From contig JAZOCC010000034.1 in the NCBI GenBank assembly GCA_045596385.1, forward strand, positions 1-64,000: a DNA stretch of 64,000 nucleotides, written 5' to 3'. This DNA comes from SIG307 sp045596385 (GTDB lineage: Bacteria; Bacillota; Clostridia; Lachnospirales; Lachnospiraceae). The position numbers and the translations under genes were made by a program. Below are positions 1 to 7,985 of this stretch, piece after piece. Under the pieces are notes generated by a model. It worked only from the letters and a program-made list of their open reading frames with translations. It did no database searches and was not told the origin of the DNA. Positions within the stretch are counted from its first letter, which is position 1. Every line of letters starts with the position of its first letter.

Positions 1-58
1 TGTTTCTTTTTCCTTCTGTCATTTGTACTTTGTGTACCGGTTTCTTTTCTCTTGCCAT
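1..58 (-). CDS. IS256-family transposase, N-terminal fragment
   Basis: ATG at 58 opens the peptide MAREKKPVHKVQMTEGKRN and runs off the left edge. This N-terminus is typical of a common clostridial group of IS256-family mutator-type transposases, which carry a DDE catalytic domain further downstream (not visible). A strong ribosome binding site (AGGAGG, complement of 68-73) precedes the start by nine bases. Only 19 codons are visible, so whether the gene is intact is unknown. Confidence 0.65.
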   Translation of the reverse strand, partial: MAREKKPVHKVQMTEGKRN

Positions 59-64
59 AATAAA

Positions 65-101
65 AGGCCTCCTATGATTTTTATTTTATCATAGAAGACC
101 T
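65..101 (-). promoter_or_regulatory. Hairpin occluding the transposase ribosome binding site
   Basis: Bases 65-78 and 88-101 form an imperfect inverted repeat (core CTATGAT at 72-78 and ATCATAG at 88-94). The transposase Shine-Dalgarno sequence (complement of 68-73) lies in the stem. Such leader hairpins are known in several insertion sequences: transcripts entering from outside fold up and hide the ribosome binding site, which limits transposase synthesis. That function is inferred here. Confidence 0.5.
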
Positions 102-160
102 CTCATGTCTTTATTTACAGAAAAACTTTCACAGGCTCGATGAAGAAGTAAAGAAAATAA

Positions 161-189
161 GGCAACCGGGATTATGTATCTCGGTTGCC
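161..189. terminator. Bidirectional hairpin terminator
   Basis: GGCAACCG (161-168) pairs with CGGTTGCC (182-189). A T tract follows on the plus strand, and an A-rich stretch (T-rich on the minus strand) precedes it. It lies just after the stop of the minus-strand nucleotidyltransferase gene and separates it from the insertion sequence. Confidence 0.7.
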
Positions 190-215
190 TTGTGCATTTT
201 TTTGCCATCCTTTTC

Positions 216-821
216 TTATGAATTCACTAACTCATCAAATCTCCTCCTGCAAGATTCAACGAATTCATGTAATTCACTTTTGACATTTTCCTCCAGCCAA
301 CACAATGTTTTCCCCAGAATCTCAGCCTTGTCTTTGGTATCAGTATCTTCAATTGCTAATTTTTGCCCCATCCGAACAATATCATCGTGGCATTCATTAC
401 CTCTTACATAATGCTTTAAATTAGCTGTCCATAACTTAAGTATGTGCGTATACTTGTTGTTCTTTTCGGATGCTTGTTGCTTCGTAACCGTAGTACAATG
501 CGGTTCTGCACTACAGCATAAATCAACAATCAAAAAAGGATTCTCTTTATCTATTGCTATCGACACAATATACCTATCCGGTATAAGACTCGGAGCATAA
601 TCGCTATAATAGATACTGCACTTTCCCTTCAGCAATTCTACAAGCTCTAACATAAACTGTCCGTTATCGTGTCCCGAAACATCTACTTCGATATCAATAT
701 CGGACAATTCATCATATGTATTCGCAGCCAAACTCCCATAAATACTACATTTCCTAACCATAGGAATTTCGTTCAAAAAGGTAATTATTTCATTAGCCGT
801 ATCTCTTAATGAGTTATACAT
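216..821 (-). CDS. Nucleotidyltransferase-fold protein
   Basis: The 201-residue protein carries the nucleotidyltransferase signature near residues 28-45: GS followed after about ten residues by the metal-binding DID (GSLAANTYDELSDIDIEV). A third acidic position is likely in IVDLCC near residue 100. The C-terminal half is helical and charged. The fold is shared by aminoglycoside and lincosamide adenylyltransferases and by antitoxin-like NTases, and the substrate cannot be told from sequence. It is followed by a terminator and lies 16 bp downstream of the P-loop kinase gene, with which it is probably co-transcribed. A resistance function should not be assumed. Confidence 0.7.
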   Translation of the reverse strand: MYNSLRDTANEIITFLNEIPMVRKCSIYGSLAANTYDELSDIDIEVDVSGHDNGQFMLELVELLKGKCSIYYSDYAPSLIPDRYIVSIAIDKENPFLIVDLCCSAEPHCTTVTKQQASEKNNKYTHILKLWTANLKHYVRGNECHDDIVRMGQKLAIEDTDTKDKAEILGKTLCWLEENVKSELHEFVESCRRRFDELVNS

Positions 822-837
822 TATGTTTTCCTCCCAC

Positions 838-1335
838 CTATAATATCATTTCGAAAATCTGATTCGCACATTCTAACGCAGTCATACTATGCGTATCTAC
901 CGTCAGGTTATATCCCTCTTTCGGAAACAAATAGGTATACGACGATTCGGCAGAACCCAAACATCTGTCTTTTCGTTCTTGTTCTCTTTTTTGCAAAACC
1001 TCCAAAGGGCATGTCACATGCACCAACCACAAATGGTGGCAACTCAACCTCTCCGTTAATTGATAAAAAATCCGCTCACTGGTAATCACATGATCAATAA
1101 TCACGCCTTGATTCTCCTCAAGAGCTTGCAATACACTTTCGCAGAGAACATCCGAAATCTCGAATACATCATCTTCGTATATTACATCTTCCGCTGTCAT
1201 CTTAAGAAAATCATCAATTGATACAATCTCGTATCTTTCATCTCTTTTGTCCGCTATTACCGTTTGTAACGCTTTTGCCAACGTAGATTTTCCGCTACTG
1301 GAAGATCCGTTAAGCAATATGATATATTTTTCCAT
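838..1335 (-). CDS. P-loop kinase of the chloramphenicol phosphotransferase-like family
   Basis: A 165-residue protein with a Walker A loop, LLNGSSSSGKSTLAKAL, at its N-terminus. SIDDF around residue 40 fits a Walker B or substrate-binding acidic pair. The arrangement resembles the CPT-like family of small P-loop phosphotransferases, which are mostly uncharacterised. ATG at 1335 is preferred because GGAGC lies 7 bases upstream; the reading frame also opens at an upstream TTG at 1353 that lacks a ribosome binding site. It is grouped with a nucleotidyltransferase and a Nudix hydrolase, a common mix in accessory regions. True chloramphenicol resistance is only one remote possibility. Confidence 0.6.
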   Translation of the reverse strand: MEKYIILLNGSSSSGKSTLAKALQTVIADKRDERYEIVSIDDFLKMTAEDVIYEDDVFEISDVLCESVLQALEENQGVIIDHVITSERIFYQLTERLSCHHLWLVHVTCPLEVLQKREQERKDRCLGSAESSYTYLFPKEGYNLTVDTHSMTALECANQIFEMIL

Positions 1336-1367
1336 TGTTTTTGCTCCGTTCAACTCAAAGTTTACGA

Positions 1368-1814
1368 TTATTTTTCAAGCCTATTCTTCACAAGCGCTGC
1401 TGCCTGCTCTAACGCCCAATTCTGCATTTCAACAAACAATCTTCCCTTTAACCGGTCATATTCTATCCAGCAGAGCCTATGGTCCGCTTCTGTGGGTTCT
1501 CCTACTTTCTCAAGCAACTCTCCGCAGTAATAGGTCTGAATCGGATGAAAATACGGAATGGTCGGATGGGTAGTATAGGCTTCCGCTGAACACACTTTAT
1601 CCTTCACAAGAGACAAAAAACCTGCTTCTTCCATACACTCTCTTTCAATACATGCCGAATGACTCTCCCCTGCTTCTACTCCTCCACCCAAAAGAAAAAA
1701 GCCCTTCGACGTTTGAATCACACCGACCTTGCTACCACGGAAAGGAATAAGATACGCCCCTTCCCGGTCTGTATATTCCGCTTTTTCTTTCACTCCAAAA
1801 ACTTTGTGCATCAT
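1368..1814 (-). CDS. Nudix hydrolase
   Basis: The 148-residue protein has a complete Nudix box, GGGVEAGESHSACIERECME followed by EAGF, at residues 43-66. It matches the pattern Gx5Ex7REUxEExGU, so the metal-binding glutamates are present. Nudix enzymes hydrolyse nucleoside diphosphates linked to another group, for example oxidised nucleotides or NDP-sugars; the substrate here is unknown. The start has ATGATG after a GAGGAGG ribosome binding site. It lies 32 bp upstream of the P-loop kinase gene on the same strand. Confidence 0.85.
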   Translation of the reverse strand: MMHKVFGVKEKAEYTDREGAYLIPFRGSKVGVIQTSKGFFLLGGGVEAGESHSACIERECMEEAGFLSLVKDKVCSAEAYTTHPTIPYFHPIQTYYCGELLEKVGEPTEADHRLCWIEYDRLKGRLFVEMQNWALEQAAALVKNRLEK

Positions 1815-1843
1815 AACCTCCTCATAAAACCATCTTCACCAAA

Positions 1844-2233
1844 CTACCCACGAAACGTTTCCATCTGCCCGCAAAGCATCTGATAGAACCCAAATTTCTC
1901 ATAAAACGGCTTTAAACTTTCTTCATAAACAACAGAAATCATATAAATGCGTTTTTCTTTCAGATATGTAATCATCTGATTCATCAATTCGGTGCCTACC
2001 CCTTTCCCTTGATACTCCGGATGAACCATCAAATCCTGAATATAAGCATCTGTCACACCGTTTGACACACAATCAATATATCCGATCAGTTTATCTTTTT
2101 CATAAACGGCAATATGATAATAGGATGTCATCAACGGATTCTCATACTCCTCTTCCATCCTGTTCCAACCTACAGATTCACGCAAATCCGATAAAGCTTT
2201 TGCTGATATAGTTTCGTTGTATTTATATATCAT
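1844..2233 (-). CDS. GNAT-family N-acetyltransferase
   Basis: A 129-residue single-domain GNAT protein. The acetyl-CoA-binding motif A is visible as DLMVHPEYQGKGVGTELM (Q/R-x-x-G-x-G/A pattern, QGKGVG). Motif B ends in the usual FYEKFGF. The acceptor substrate is not predictable. ATG at 2233 follows an AAGGGAGA ribosome binding site, whereas the upstream in-frame ATG at 2290 has none. The spacing to the Nudix gene is small (30 bp), so the two may be co-transcribed. Confidence 0.85.
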   Translation of the reverse strand: MIYKYNETISAKALSDLRESVGWNRMEEEYENPLMTSYYHIAVYEKDKLIGYIDCVSNGVTDAYIQDLMVHPEYQGKGVGTELMNQMITYLKEKRIYMISVVYEESLKPFYEKFGFYQMLCGQMETFRG

Positions 2234-2314
2234 TTCATTTTCTCCCTTCTGCACAAATTGGATTTTATCGCTCAGACAAACTGAAATCATGCATTTTCTA
2301 CAATCTAAAAGATA

Positions 2315-3118
2315 TTACATAATGTTATTTGTTTTTTCATAAGATTTTTTCATACATATTTCAAGGTTCTCTGTAATCAACTCCTGATTCAAGTGCTTCA
2401 TTCCCGCCTCAGTAGTTCCACCTTTTGTAGTAATACGACAGACAATATCATCAAAAGAACAGTCTTCTCTCTTAACCATATTAATAACATTCTCAAAAAT
2501 ACGAATGGTTATTTCTTTGCTTTTTTCATCGTCATTGATAAGTGTATTACTAGCTTTCTGATATGAATTCATCATACAAGCCGCAAAAGCCAACCCGCTT
2601 GCAGCTGTTACAGTAATATGATTTAACGAATCTTCGTCCAACCTCAATACATATCCCAATTTCTTCAACACCTTAAGTACATCTCGAATTATTTCATAAT
2701 CCTCTTCTTCGTATGTAACACCTATAACACCATTTCCATCTTGAATTGCAATATTGGGCATAACTCTAAACACTTTAACTGTATTTTGTTTTTCACCTAA
2801 CATATTCCTTATTTCAGCGATTGTAATTCCAGCCATAAAACTTACAACTATTTTTGCGTCAATTTCATAGTCTTTAATTTCATTCAATACCTCTTTAGCA
2901 TTTTTAGGCTCTGTTACTAATATAATCACATCTGTTCGATTAACTAACTCCTCTTTATTGTCAGTTACATAAATATCCTTAAACTCATCTCGAACACTGT
3001 CTCTTGTCTTTTGCGTTCTGGCGTTAATGTCAATATCTTTTTGGCTAAAACCAGTTAATATCAATCCTCTGACTAAAGCCTTACCTAAACGTCCGTATCC
3101 TATAATACCAATTCTCAT
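2315..3118 (-). CDS. Pyrroline-5-carboxylate reductase-like protein (ProC family)
   Basis: 267 residues. The N-terminal Rossmann motif GIIGYGRLGKALVRG binds NAD(P)H. The C-terminal dimerisation domain carries ITTKGGTTEAGM, close to the ProC family signature (PGGTTxAG). ProC reduces pyrroline-5-carboxylate to proline in the cytosol. The protein is rather divergent, and some ProC paralogues act on other imines, so the proline role is probable rather than certain. The start at 3118 follows a strong GGAGGGG ribosome binding site; an in-frame ATG four codons earlier lies inside that site. An extended -10 promoter lies about 33 bp upstream. Confidence 0.8.
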   Translation of the reverse strand: MRIGIIGYGRLGKALVRGLILTGFSQKDIDINARTQKTRDSVRDEFKDIYVTDNKEELVNRTDVIILVTEPKNAKEVLNEIKDYEIDAKIVVSFMAGITIAEIRNMLGEKQNTVKVFRVMPNIAIQDGNGVIGVTYEEEDYEIIRDVLKVLKKLGYVLRLDEDSLNHITVTAASGLAFAACMMNSYQKASNTLINDDEKSKEITIRIFENVINMVKREDCSFDDIVCRITTKGGTTEAGMKHLNQELITENLEICMKKSYEKTNNIM

Positions 3119-3150
3119 GTTCCCCTCCAAATATTAATTTATTTCTCCTT

Positions 3151-3179
3151 ATTATATCACAACGACTTTGAACATTCCA
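3151..3179 (-). promoter_or_regulatory. Putative extended -10 promoter for the proC-like gene
   Basis: On the minus strand TGATATAAT (TATAAT at 3156-3151) lies 32 bases before the start codon. The -35 region, TGGAAT 17 bases upstream, is poor, so the call relies on the extended -10. It sits between the gene and the long palindrome at 3204-3524. Confidence 0.5.
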
Positions 3180-3203
3180 CCTATATCTCCGCTCTTTCCA
3201 CAA

Positions 3204-3524
3204 GGCTGTCGCATCCTTTTCTGCATCTACCCGTTTCTTTTGTGTCACTAGGGGGCGAGTTGCGCGTCCATGCGATTTTTGAATTTTGCGTAGGATGTTA
3301 GAGTTTCTTATTACTCCGATAGGTAACAGCAACGCCCGGACAGGATGTCCGGGCGAGGTCGCCATAAGGCATGGATGCCGCATAAGACCGGTTGCGTCCC
3401 TATATTGCACACATGGCGGAGTAATTAGAAACTCTTCATCCGAAGCCCATGAAAAAATGCATGGACGCGCAACCGTTCCCTTTGTACAAAAGAAACGGGG
3501 CCATCGCACCCAAGTGCGACAGCC
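3204..3524. repeat. 321-bp nested palindrome (element A)
   Basis: The atpC to proC gap folds into one long hairpin. Paired arms from outside in are GGCTGTCGCA 3204-3213 with 3515-3524, CCCGTTTCTTTTGT 3230-3243 with 3486-3499 (perfect), GTTGCGCGTCCATGC 3259-3273 with 3459-3473 (perfect), and 3300-3318 with 3417-3435 (19 bp, one mismatch). The centre branches into CGCCCGGACA-gga-TGTCCGGGCG (3333-3355) and GGCAT-gg-ATGCC (3368-3379). No convincing coding capacity is present. It may be a structured RNA, a miniature inverted-repeat element, or an insulating terminator region; sequence alone does not decide. Confidence 0.7.
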
Positions 3525-3528
3525 CCCG
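3496..3528 (-). terminator. Terminator of the ATP synthase operon
   Basis: Seven bases after the atpC stop, the minus strand forms CGGGGG...CCCCG with an inner CGCAC...GTGCG stem, followed by GTTTCTTTTG. It overlaps the right end of the long palindrome, so the same bases have two possible pairings. Confidence 0.65.
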
Positions 3529-3534
3529 TAAATT

Positions 3535-3954
3535 CTAAAGTCTCTTCTCCGCCAGTCCGATTCGAACCAATGACCTTCTCAGAGCCAACTCGGCTCTTGC
3601 CATATTCACTGCCGAATCGCCGCTCTTTAAGCGACGTTCTGCGCGGATTTGCGCTTCCTTTGCGCGGTTTAAATCAATCTCTTCCGGCCACTCGCACGAC
3701 TCTGCGAGAATGGTGACATGGTCCTGCATAATTTCTACAAAACCGGAGTGCATGGCTGCCTGACGGTCACCCTCTGCGCTTCCTTTGATGTTTAATACGC
3801 CCGGTACCAAGATGGCGGTAAGCGGGATATGGTCTTTTAATACACCCATCTCGCCTTCCGTGGTCCGAAGCTCTACCATTTCCACATCAGCATCGTAGAA
3901 GATTCTGTCCGGAGAAATTATTTTTAATCGAAACAGTCTTCCTGTATCTGCCAT
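3535..3954 (-). CDS. atpC: F1Fo ATP synthase epsilon subunit
   Basis: The 139-residue protein has the epsilon layout: an N-terminal beta-sandwich (residues 1-88, with TTEGEMGVLKDHIPLTAIL and PGVL typical of the family) and a C-terminal helical hairpin (LNRAKEAQIRAERRL to the end). The subunit sits on the central stalk of F1 and regulates rotation and ATP hydrolysis. It is the last gene of the operon, 27 bp after atpD, followed by a terminator. The ATG has a GAAAGGAG ribosome binding site. Confidence 0.95.
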   Translation of the reverse strand: MADTGRLFRLKIISPDRIFYDADVEMVELRTTEGEMGVLKDHIPLTAILVPGVLNIKGSAEGDRQAAMHSGFVEIMQDHVTILAESCEWPEEIDLNRAKEAQIRAERRLKSGDSAVNMARAELALRRSLVRIGLAEKRL

Positions 3955-3981
3955 AGTTTCTCCTTTCCGTGCAAAGTCGCC

Positions 3982-5379
3982 TTATTTGTTGTTCACTCTT
4001 GCAAGTACGTCGTCGATGTTACCTGCATTGAGGAAGAAACCTTCCGGAATATCGTCGTGCTTTCCTTCGAGGATTTCCTTGAAGCCCTGGATGGTCTCGG
4101 AAATCGGTACATAACGTCCCGGAAGACCGGTAAACTGCTCCGCAACGTGGAACGGCTGGGACAGGAAACGCTGTACCTTTCTTGCTCTTGCTACCAAAAG
4201 CTTATCGTCCTCGGAAAGCTCGTCCATACCGAGAATTGCGATAATATCCTGCAATTCCTTGTACTTCTGAAGGATTTCCTGTACGCCGCGGGCTACCTGA
4301 TAGTGCTCCTCACCTACGATACGCGGGTCAAGGATACGGGAGGTAGACTCCAGCGGGTCCACTGCCGGGTAAATACCAAGCTCTACGATGGAACGGGACA
4401 ATACCGTGGTTGCATCCAGATGTGCGAAGGTGGTTGCCGGAGCCGGGTCCGTAAGGTCATCCGCCGGCACATAAACTGCCTGTACGGAAGTAATGGAACC
4501 GTTCTTCGTGGAAGTAATACGTTCCTGCAGCGCACCCATCTCCGTCTGTAAGGTCGGCTGATAACCTACCGCAGACGGCATACGTCCAAGCAGCGCGGAT
4601 ACCTCGGAACCTGCCTGGGTAAAACGGAAGATGTTATCGATAAAGAGTAAGACATCCTTTCCGGACTTATCACGGAAGTACTCCGCCATGGTAAGGCCCG
4701 TAAGACCTACTCTCATTCTTGCTCCCGGCGGCTCGTTCATCTGTCCGAATACCATGGTGGTCTTCTCGATAACGCCGGACTCAATCATTTCGTAATAAAG
4801 GTCATTTCCTTCACGGGTACGCTCGCCTACACCGGTAAATACGGAATAGCCGCCGTGCTCCGTTGCAATGTTGGTAATGAGCTCCTGGATAAGAACCGTC
4901 TTACCTACACCCGCACCGCCGAACAAACCGATCTTACCACCCTTCTGATACGGGCAGAGAAGGTCAACGACCTTAATACCGGTCTCTAACATTTCGGTCT
5001 GTGTAGACTGCTCCTCAAATTTCGGAGCCGGTCTGTGAATCGGGTAATATTCCACTCCTTCCGGAGCATCTTTTTCATCAATCGGATTACCGAGTACGTT
5101 AAACATTCTGCCGAGGGTCTTCTCACCTACCGGAACCGAAATCGGAGCACCGGTTGCCAGTGCGTCCATACCGCGCACCAAACCGTCCGTCGGTCCCATG
5201 GCGATACAACGAACCGTATCGTCACCGAGATGCTGTGCAACCTCTACCACAAGAACGTCGCCGTCCTGCTTGGTTACCTTAATTGCCTCGTATATTTCCG
5301 GAAGATTGCCTTCCGTAAACTTAACGTCCAAAACCGCACCGATAATCTGAGTGATTTTTCCAAGTCTGTTTTCTGCCAA
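3982..5379 (-). CDS. atpD: F1Fo ATP synthase beta subunit (catalytic)
   Basis: About 465 residues. The catalytic P-loop GGAGVGKTVLIQELI and the DELSEDDK loop of the beta family (the DELSEE-type region that contacts epsilon) are both present, and the length is normal. The frame also opens with GTG at 5391, but that codon abuts the ribosome binding site AAGGAG. TTG at 5379, giving MAENRLGKITQ, has proper spacing and matches the usual beta N-terminus, so it is preferred. The gene follows an unusually long structured gap after atpG, which may adjust relative expression or mRNA stability. Confidence 0.95.
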   Translation of the reverse strand: MAENRLGKITQIIGAVLDVKFTEGNLPEIYEAIKVTKQDGDVLVVEVAQHLGDDTVRCIAMGPTDGLVRGMDALATGAPISVPVGEKTLGRMFNVLGNPIDEKDAPEGVEYYPIHRPAPKFEEQSTQTEMLETGIKVVDLLCPYQKGGKIGLFGGAGVGKTVLIQELITNIATEHGGYSVFTGVGERTREGNDLYYEMIESGVIEKTTMVFGQMNEPPGARMRVGLTGLTMAEYFRDKSGKDVLLFIDNIFRFTQAGSEVSALLGRMPSAVGYQPTLQTEMGALQERITSTKNGSITSVQAVYVPADDLTDPAPATTFAHLDATTVLSRSIVELGIYPAVDPLESTSRILDPRIVGEEHYQVARGVQEILQKYKELQDIIAILGMDELSEDDKLLVARARKVQRFLSQPFHVAEQFTGLPGRYVPISETIQGFKEILEGKHDDIPEGFFLNAGNIDDVLARVNNK

Positions 5380-5432
5380 CTTTTCTGTCACTCCTTTTCT
5401 GTAAAAATTTGTATACTCCGCAAGTCACTATC

Positions 5433-5510
5433 AAGACTCACTTGTGAGTCTTGTGCGCCGGATTCGGGTCAGCGCAAGCTGACATACTACAAATCCGAAT
5501 CCGTGTGCAT
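5433..5510 (+). repeat. Structured repeat (copy 1 of two) in the atpG-atpD gap
   Basis: Plus-strand layout: hairpin AAGACTCAC-tt-GTGAGTCTT (5433-5452), linker GTGCGCC, stem GGATTCGG (5460-5467) closed by CCGAATCC (5495-5502), inside it hairpin GTCAGC-gcaa-GCTGAC (5468-5483) and ATACTAC, then GTGTGCAT. The same order of parts, with different but paired stem sequences, occurs at 63375-63447. A further hairpin, GCATCC...GGATGC (5507-5528), follows here. In this copy the whole region is transcribed antisense to the listed orientation as part of the atp mRNA. Confidence 0.55.
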
Positions 5511-5536
5511 CCACCGCGGAGCGGATGCCATAGGAT

Positions 5537-6403
5537 TTATCCGATGGCATTTGCGCCTGCTATAATCTCTGTCAATTCCTGCGTGATGGAGCTCTGACGG
5601 GCTCTGTTGTACTTGAGACCCAAATCAGCAATCATCTCATCCGCATTGTTGGTCGCCGAATCCATTGCCTGCATTCTTGCACCGTTCTCACTGGCAAGTG
5701 CCTGCACCAGACCGCCGTAAATCAAACTGTTAATGTATTTCGGAATAATCAGCTCTAACGCCTCTTCCGCCTCCGGCTCGTAATTCATCATGGTCAGCGC
5801 ATCCTCGGACTTTACTTCCTCTTCTTCCGATTCCTCAAAGGCCACCGGAAGCAAGCGGATAAAGGTCGGGATATGACTTACCGTATTCTTAAACACGGTA
5901 TAGGCAAGATAAATCTCACTGATTTTTCCTTCCGTAAAGTCAGACAATACCTGCTTGCCGATTTCGGAAGCATCGGAGAACAGCGGCTCGTTCATTGCTT
6001 CGGAATAATCCTGTGCAATCTCATAGCCCCGTCTTGCCAATCCGTCACGGCCCTTACGACCTACGGCATAAATCACAACATCATCCTTACGCATCCCGCT
6101 CTCCGTCACAAGCTTCATGACGTTGGCGTTATATCCGCCCGCAAGACCGCGGTTGGAGGTAATGACGATAATGCCCTTCTTGCCCTCGCCCGCACCGTCC
6201 AGATACGGATGATTGATATTCCCGGATTTCTTTAACATGGATTTTACGGTAGCGTACATCGCATTGAAGTACGGTTGCGACTCTTCCGCACGCGCTTTTG
6301 CTTTTTGCAGCTTTACGGTAGCGACAAGCTTCATCGCCTTTGTAATCTGCTCTGTGCTTTGAATACTTTCCCTGCGTCTCTTTATGTCACGCATGGATGC
6401 CAT
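5537..6403 (-). CDS. atpG: F1Fo ATP synthase gamma subunit
   Basis: 288 residues. The family N-terminus MRDIKRRRESIQSTEQITKAM (a few residues in) and the C-terminus, RARQSSITQELTEIIAGANAI, form the coiled-coil rotor shaft. The middle is a Rossmann-like domain (IIVITSNRGLAGGYNANV). An acidic insert EESEEEEVKSED near residue 195 is typical of clostridial gamma subunits. It is the rotating central stalk of F1. It follows atpA by 32 bp and is separated from atpD by about 157 bp containing structured DNA. Confidence 0.95.
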   Translation of the reverse strand: MASMRDIKRRRESIQSTEQITKAMKLVATVKLQKAKARAEESQPYFNAMYATVKSMLKKSGNINHPYLDGAGEGKKGIIVITSNRGLAGGYNANVMKLVTESGMRKDDVVIYAVGRKGRDGLARRGYEIAQDYSEAMNEPLFSDASEIGKQVLSDFTEGKISEIYLAYTVFKNTVSHIPTFIRLLPVAFEESEEEEVKSEDALTMMNYEPEAEEALELIIPKYINSLIYGGLVQALASENGARMQAMDSATNNADEMIADLGLKYNRARQSSITQELTEIIAGANAIG

Positions 6404-6435
6404 AACGTATCACCTACACTTTCTTTGCGCTGTGC

Positions 6436-7944
6436 TTATTTGTTAAACTCTTTTTTGAACTCTTCGATTGCCTTTACCATAAGCTTCTCGATATCCTCGG
6501 TCAGCTGCTTTTCGGTACGGATACCTTCCGGAAGCTCCGGATACTTGGTATCGATAAACTCGAAGAGACCCTTTTCAAATTCCATAATATCATCTACTTC
6601 AACGTCCAGTAAGAACTTCTTCGTTGCAGCATAGATAATAATAACCTGATACTCAACCGGCATCGGCTTGTACTGCGGCTGCTTTAAGATTTCACGGATA
6701 CGCTCACCCTGGGCTAACTTCTCCTTCGTATCGGCATCCAAATCGGAACCGAACTGTGCAAAGGATGCAAGCTCACGGTACTGAGCCAGGTCGATACGAA
6801 TCGGACCCGCAATCTTCTTCATTGCCTTAATCTGTGCGGAACCGCCTACACGGGATACGGAAAGTCCCGGGTTTACCGCCGGACGGAAGCCGGAGTTAAA
6901 CATCTCGGTCTCCAGATAAATCTGACCGTCCGTAATGGAAATTACGTTGGTCGGAATATAAGCGGAAACGTCGCCTGCCTGGGTCTCGATAATCGGGAGT
7001 GCGGTAAGGGAGCCGCCGCCAAGCTTATCGGAAAGTCTCGCCGCACGCTCAAGCAGTCGGGAATGTAAGTAGAATACATCACCCGGATATGCCTCACGCC
7101 CCGGCGGACGCTTAAGGAGCAAGGACAGGGTACGGTATGCGGTTGCATGCTTACTCAAATCGTCGTAAACGATAAGCACGTCCTCCCCGTTTTCCATCCA
7201 TTCTTCACCGATGGCACAGCCCGAATACGGAGCGATGTACTGAAGCGGTGCCAGCTCACTTGCGGTTGCCGCAACAATGGTGGTGTAGTCCATCGCACCG
7301 TGCTCCTCCAACGTCGTTACGATGGAAGCAACCGTGGAAGCCTTCTGGCCGATGGCAACGTAAATACACTTCACATTCTGGCCCTTCTGGTTAATAATCG
7401 TATCAATGGCGATTGCCGTCTTACCGGTCTGTCTGTCGCCGATAATGAGCTCTCGCTGACCTCTTCCGATCGGTACCATGGAGTCGATTGCCTTAATACC
7501 GGTCTGAAGCGGAGTATCTACCGATTTTCTGGAAATAACGCCGGATGCCACACGCTCAATCTGGCGGTATTTGGTAGTTTCAATCGGGCCCTTGCCGTCA
7601 ATCGGCTGACCCAGTGCATTTACGACACGACCTGCCATTGCATCGCCTACCGGCACCTCTACAACGCGGCCCGTCGTCTTTACGGTATCACCCTCACTGA
7701 TATTACCCATATCACCGAGAAGTACCGCACCTACATTATCTTCCTCGAGGTTTAACACCATGCCGTAAACCTCTCCCGGAAACTCTAAAAGTTCGCCCTG
7801 CATCGCTTTTTGTAACCCATGGATACGCGCGATACCGTCAGCGACCTGAATTACCGTACCGACATCGGACACTTCAAGCTTCGTACTGTAATTCTTGATT
7901 TGTTCTTTGATGACGGAACTGATTTCCTCCGGTCTTAAATTCAA
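6436..7944 (-). CDS. atpA: F1Fo ATP synthase alpha subunit
   Basis: 502 residues, the normal size. The P-loop GDRQTGKTAIAIDTI and the family segment PGREAYPGDVFYLHSRLLER are intact. Alpha subunits alternate with beta in the F1 hexamer and carry non-catalytic nucleotide sites. The reading frame starts with TTG (MNLRPEEISS) behind an AGAAGGTG ribosome binding site. It lies 41 bp after atpH in the operon. Confidence 0.96.
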   Translation of the reverse strand: MNLRPEEISSVIKEQIKNYSTKLEVSDVGTVIQVADGIARIHGLQKAMQGELLEFPGEVYGMVLNLEEDNVGAVLLGDMGNISEGDTVKTTGRVVEVPVGDAMAGRVVNALGQPIDGKGPIETTKYRQIERVASGVISRKSVDTPLQTGIKAIDSMVPIGRGQRELIIGDRQTGKTAIAIDTIINQKGQNVKCIYVAIGQKASTVASIVTTLEEHGAMDYTTIVAATASELAPLQYIAPYSGCAIGEEWMENGEDVLIVYDDLSKHATAYRTLSLLLKRPPGREAYPGDVFYLHSRLLERAARLSDKLGGGSLTALPIIETQAGDVSAYIPTNVISITDGQIYLETEMFNSGFRPAVNPGLSVSRVGGSAQIKAMKKIAGPIRIDLAQYRELASFAQFGSDLDADTKEKLAQGERIREILKQPQYKPMPVEYQVIIIYAATKKFLLDVEVDDIMEFEKGLFEFIDTKYPELPEGIRTEKQLTEDIEKLMVKAIEEFKKEFNK

Positions 7945-7985
7945 GGTAAAAGCACCTTCTTTCTACAAAGTCTTTATTTCGTATT

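Larger units (their letters stand above)
1..138 (-). mobile_element. IS256-family insertion sequence, terminal part (cut by the window edge)
   Basis: The element holds the first 19 codons of a transposase (58 to 1), its leader, and a terminal sequence at about 113-138. Read outward-in on the minus strand this end begins GAGCCTGTGAAAG and continues TTTTTCTGTAAAT, which resembles the terminal inverted repeats of IS256-type elements. The other end and most of the transposase lie outside the window, so the inverted repeat and the 8-9 bp target duplication cannot be checked here. The family call rests on recognising the transposase N-terminus and this end. Confidence 0.65.

Noticed and set aside
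838..1335. Chloramphenicol resistance gene
   Set aside because: Only the general fold resembles chloramphenicol phosphotransferase; specific resistance cannot be supported from the sequence.
3081..3509. Open frames running through the long palindrome
   Set aside because: They are symmetric products of the inverted repeat, with no start signals or recognisable protein.
3550..3570. GATTCGAACC-like word resembling a tRNA T-arm
   Set aside because: It lies inside the atpC coding sequence, and no acceptor stem, D-arm or anticodon arm can be built around it.
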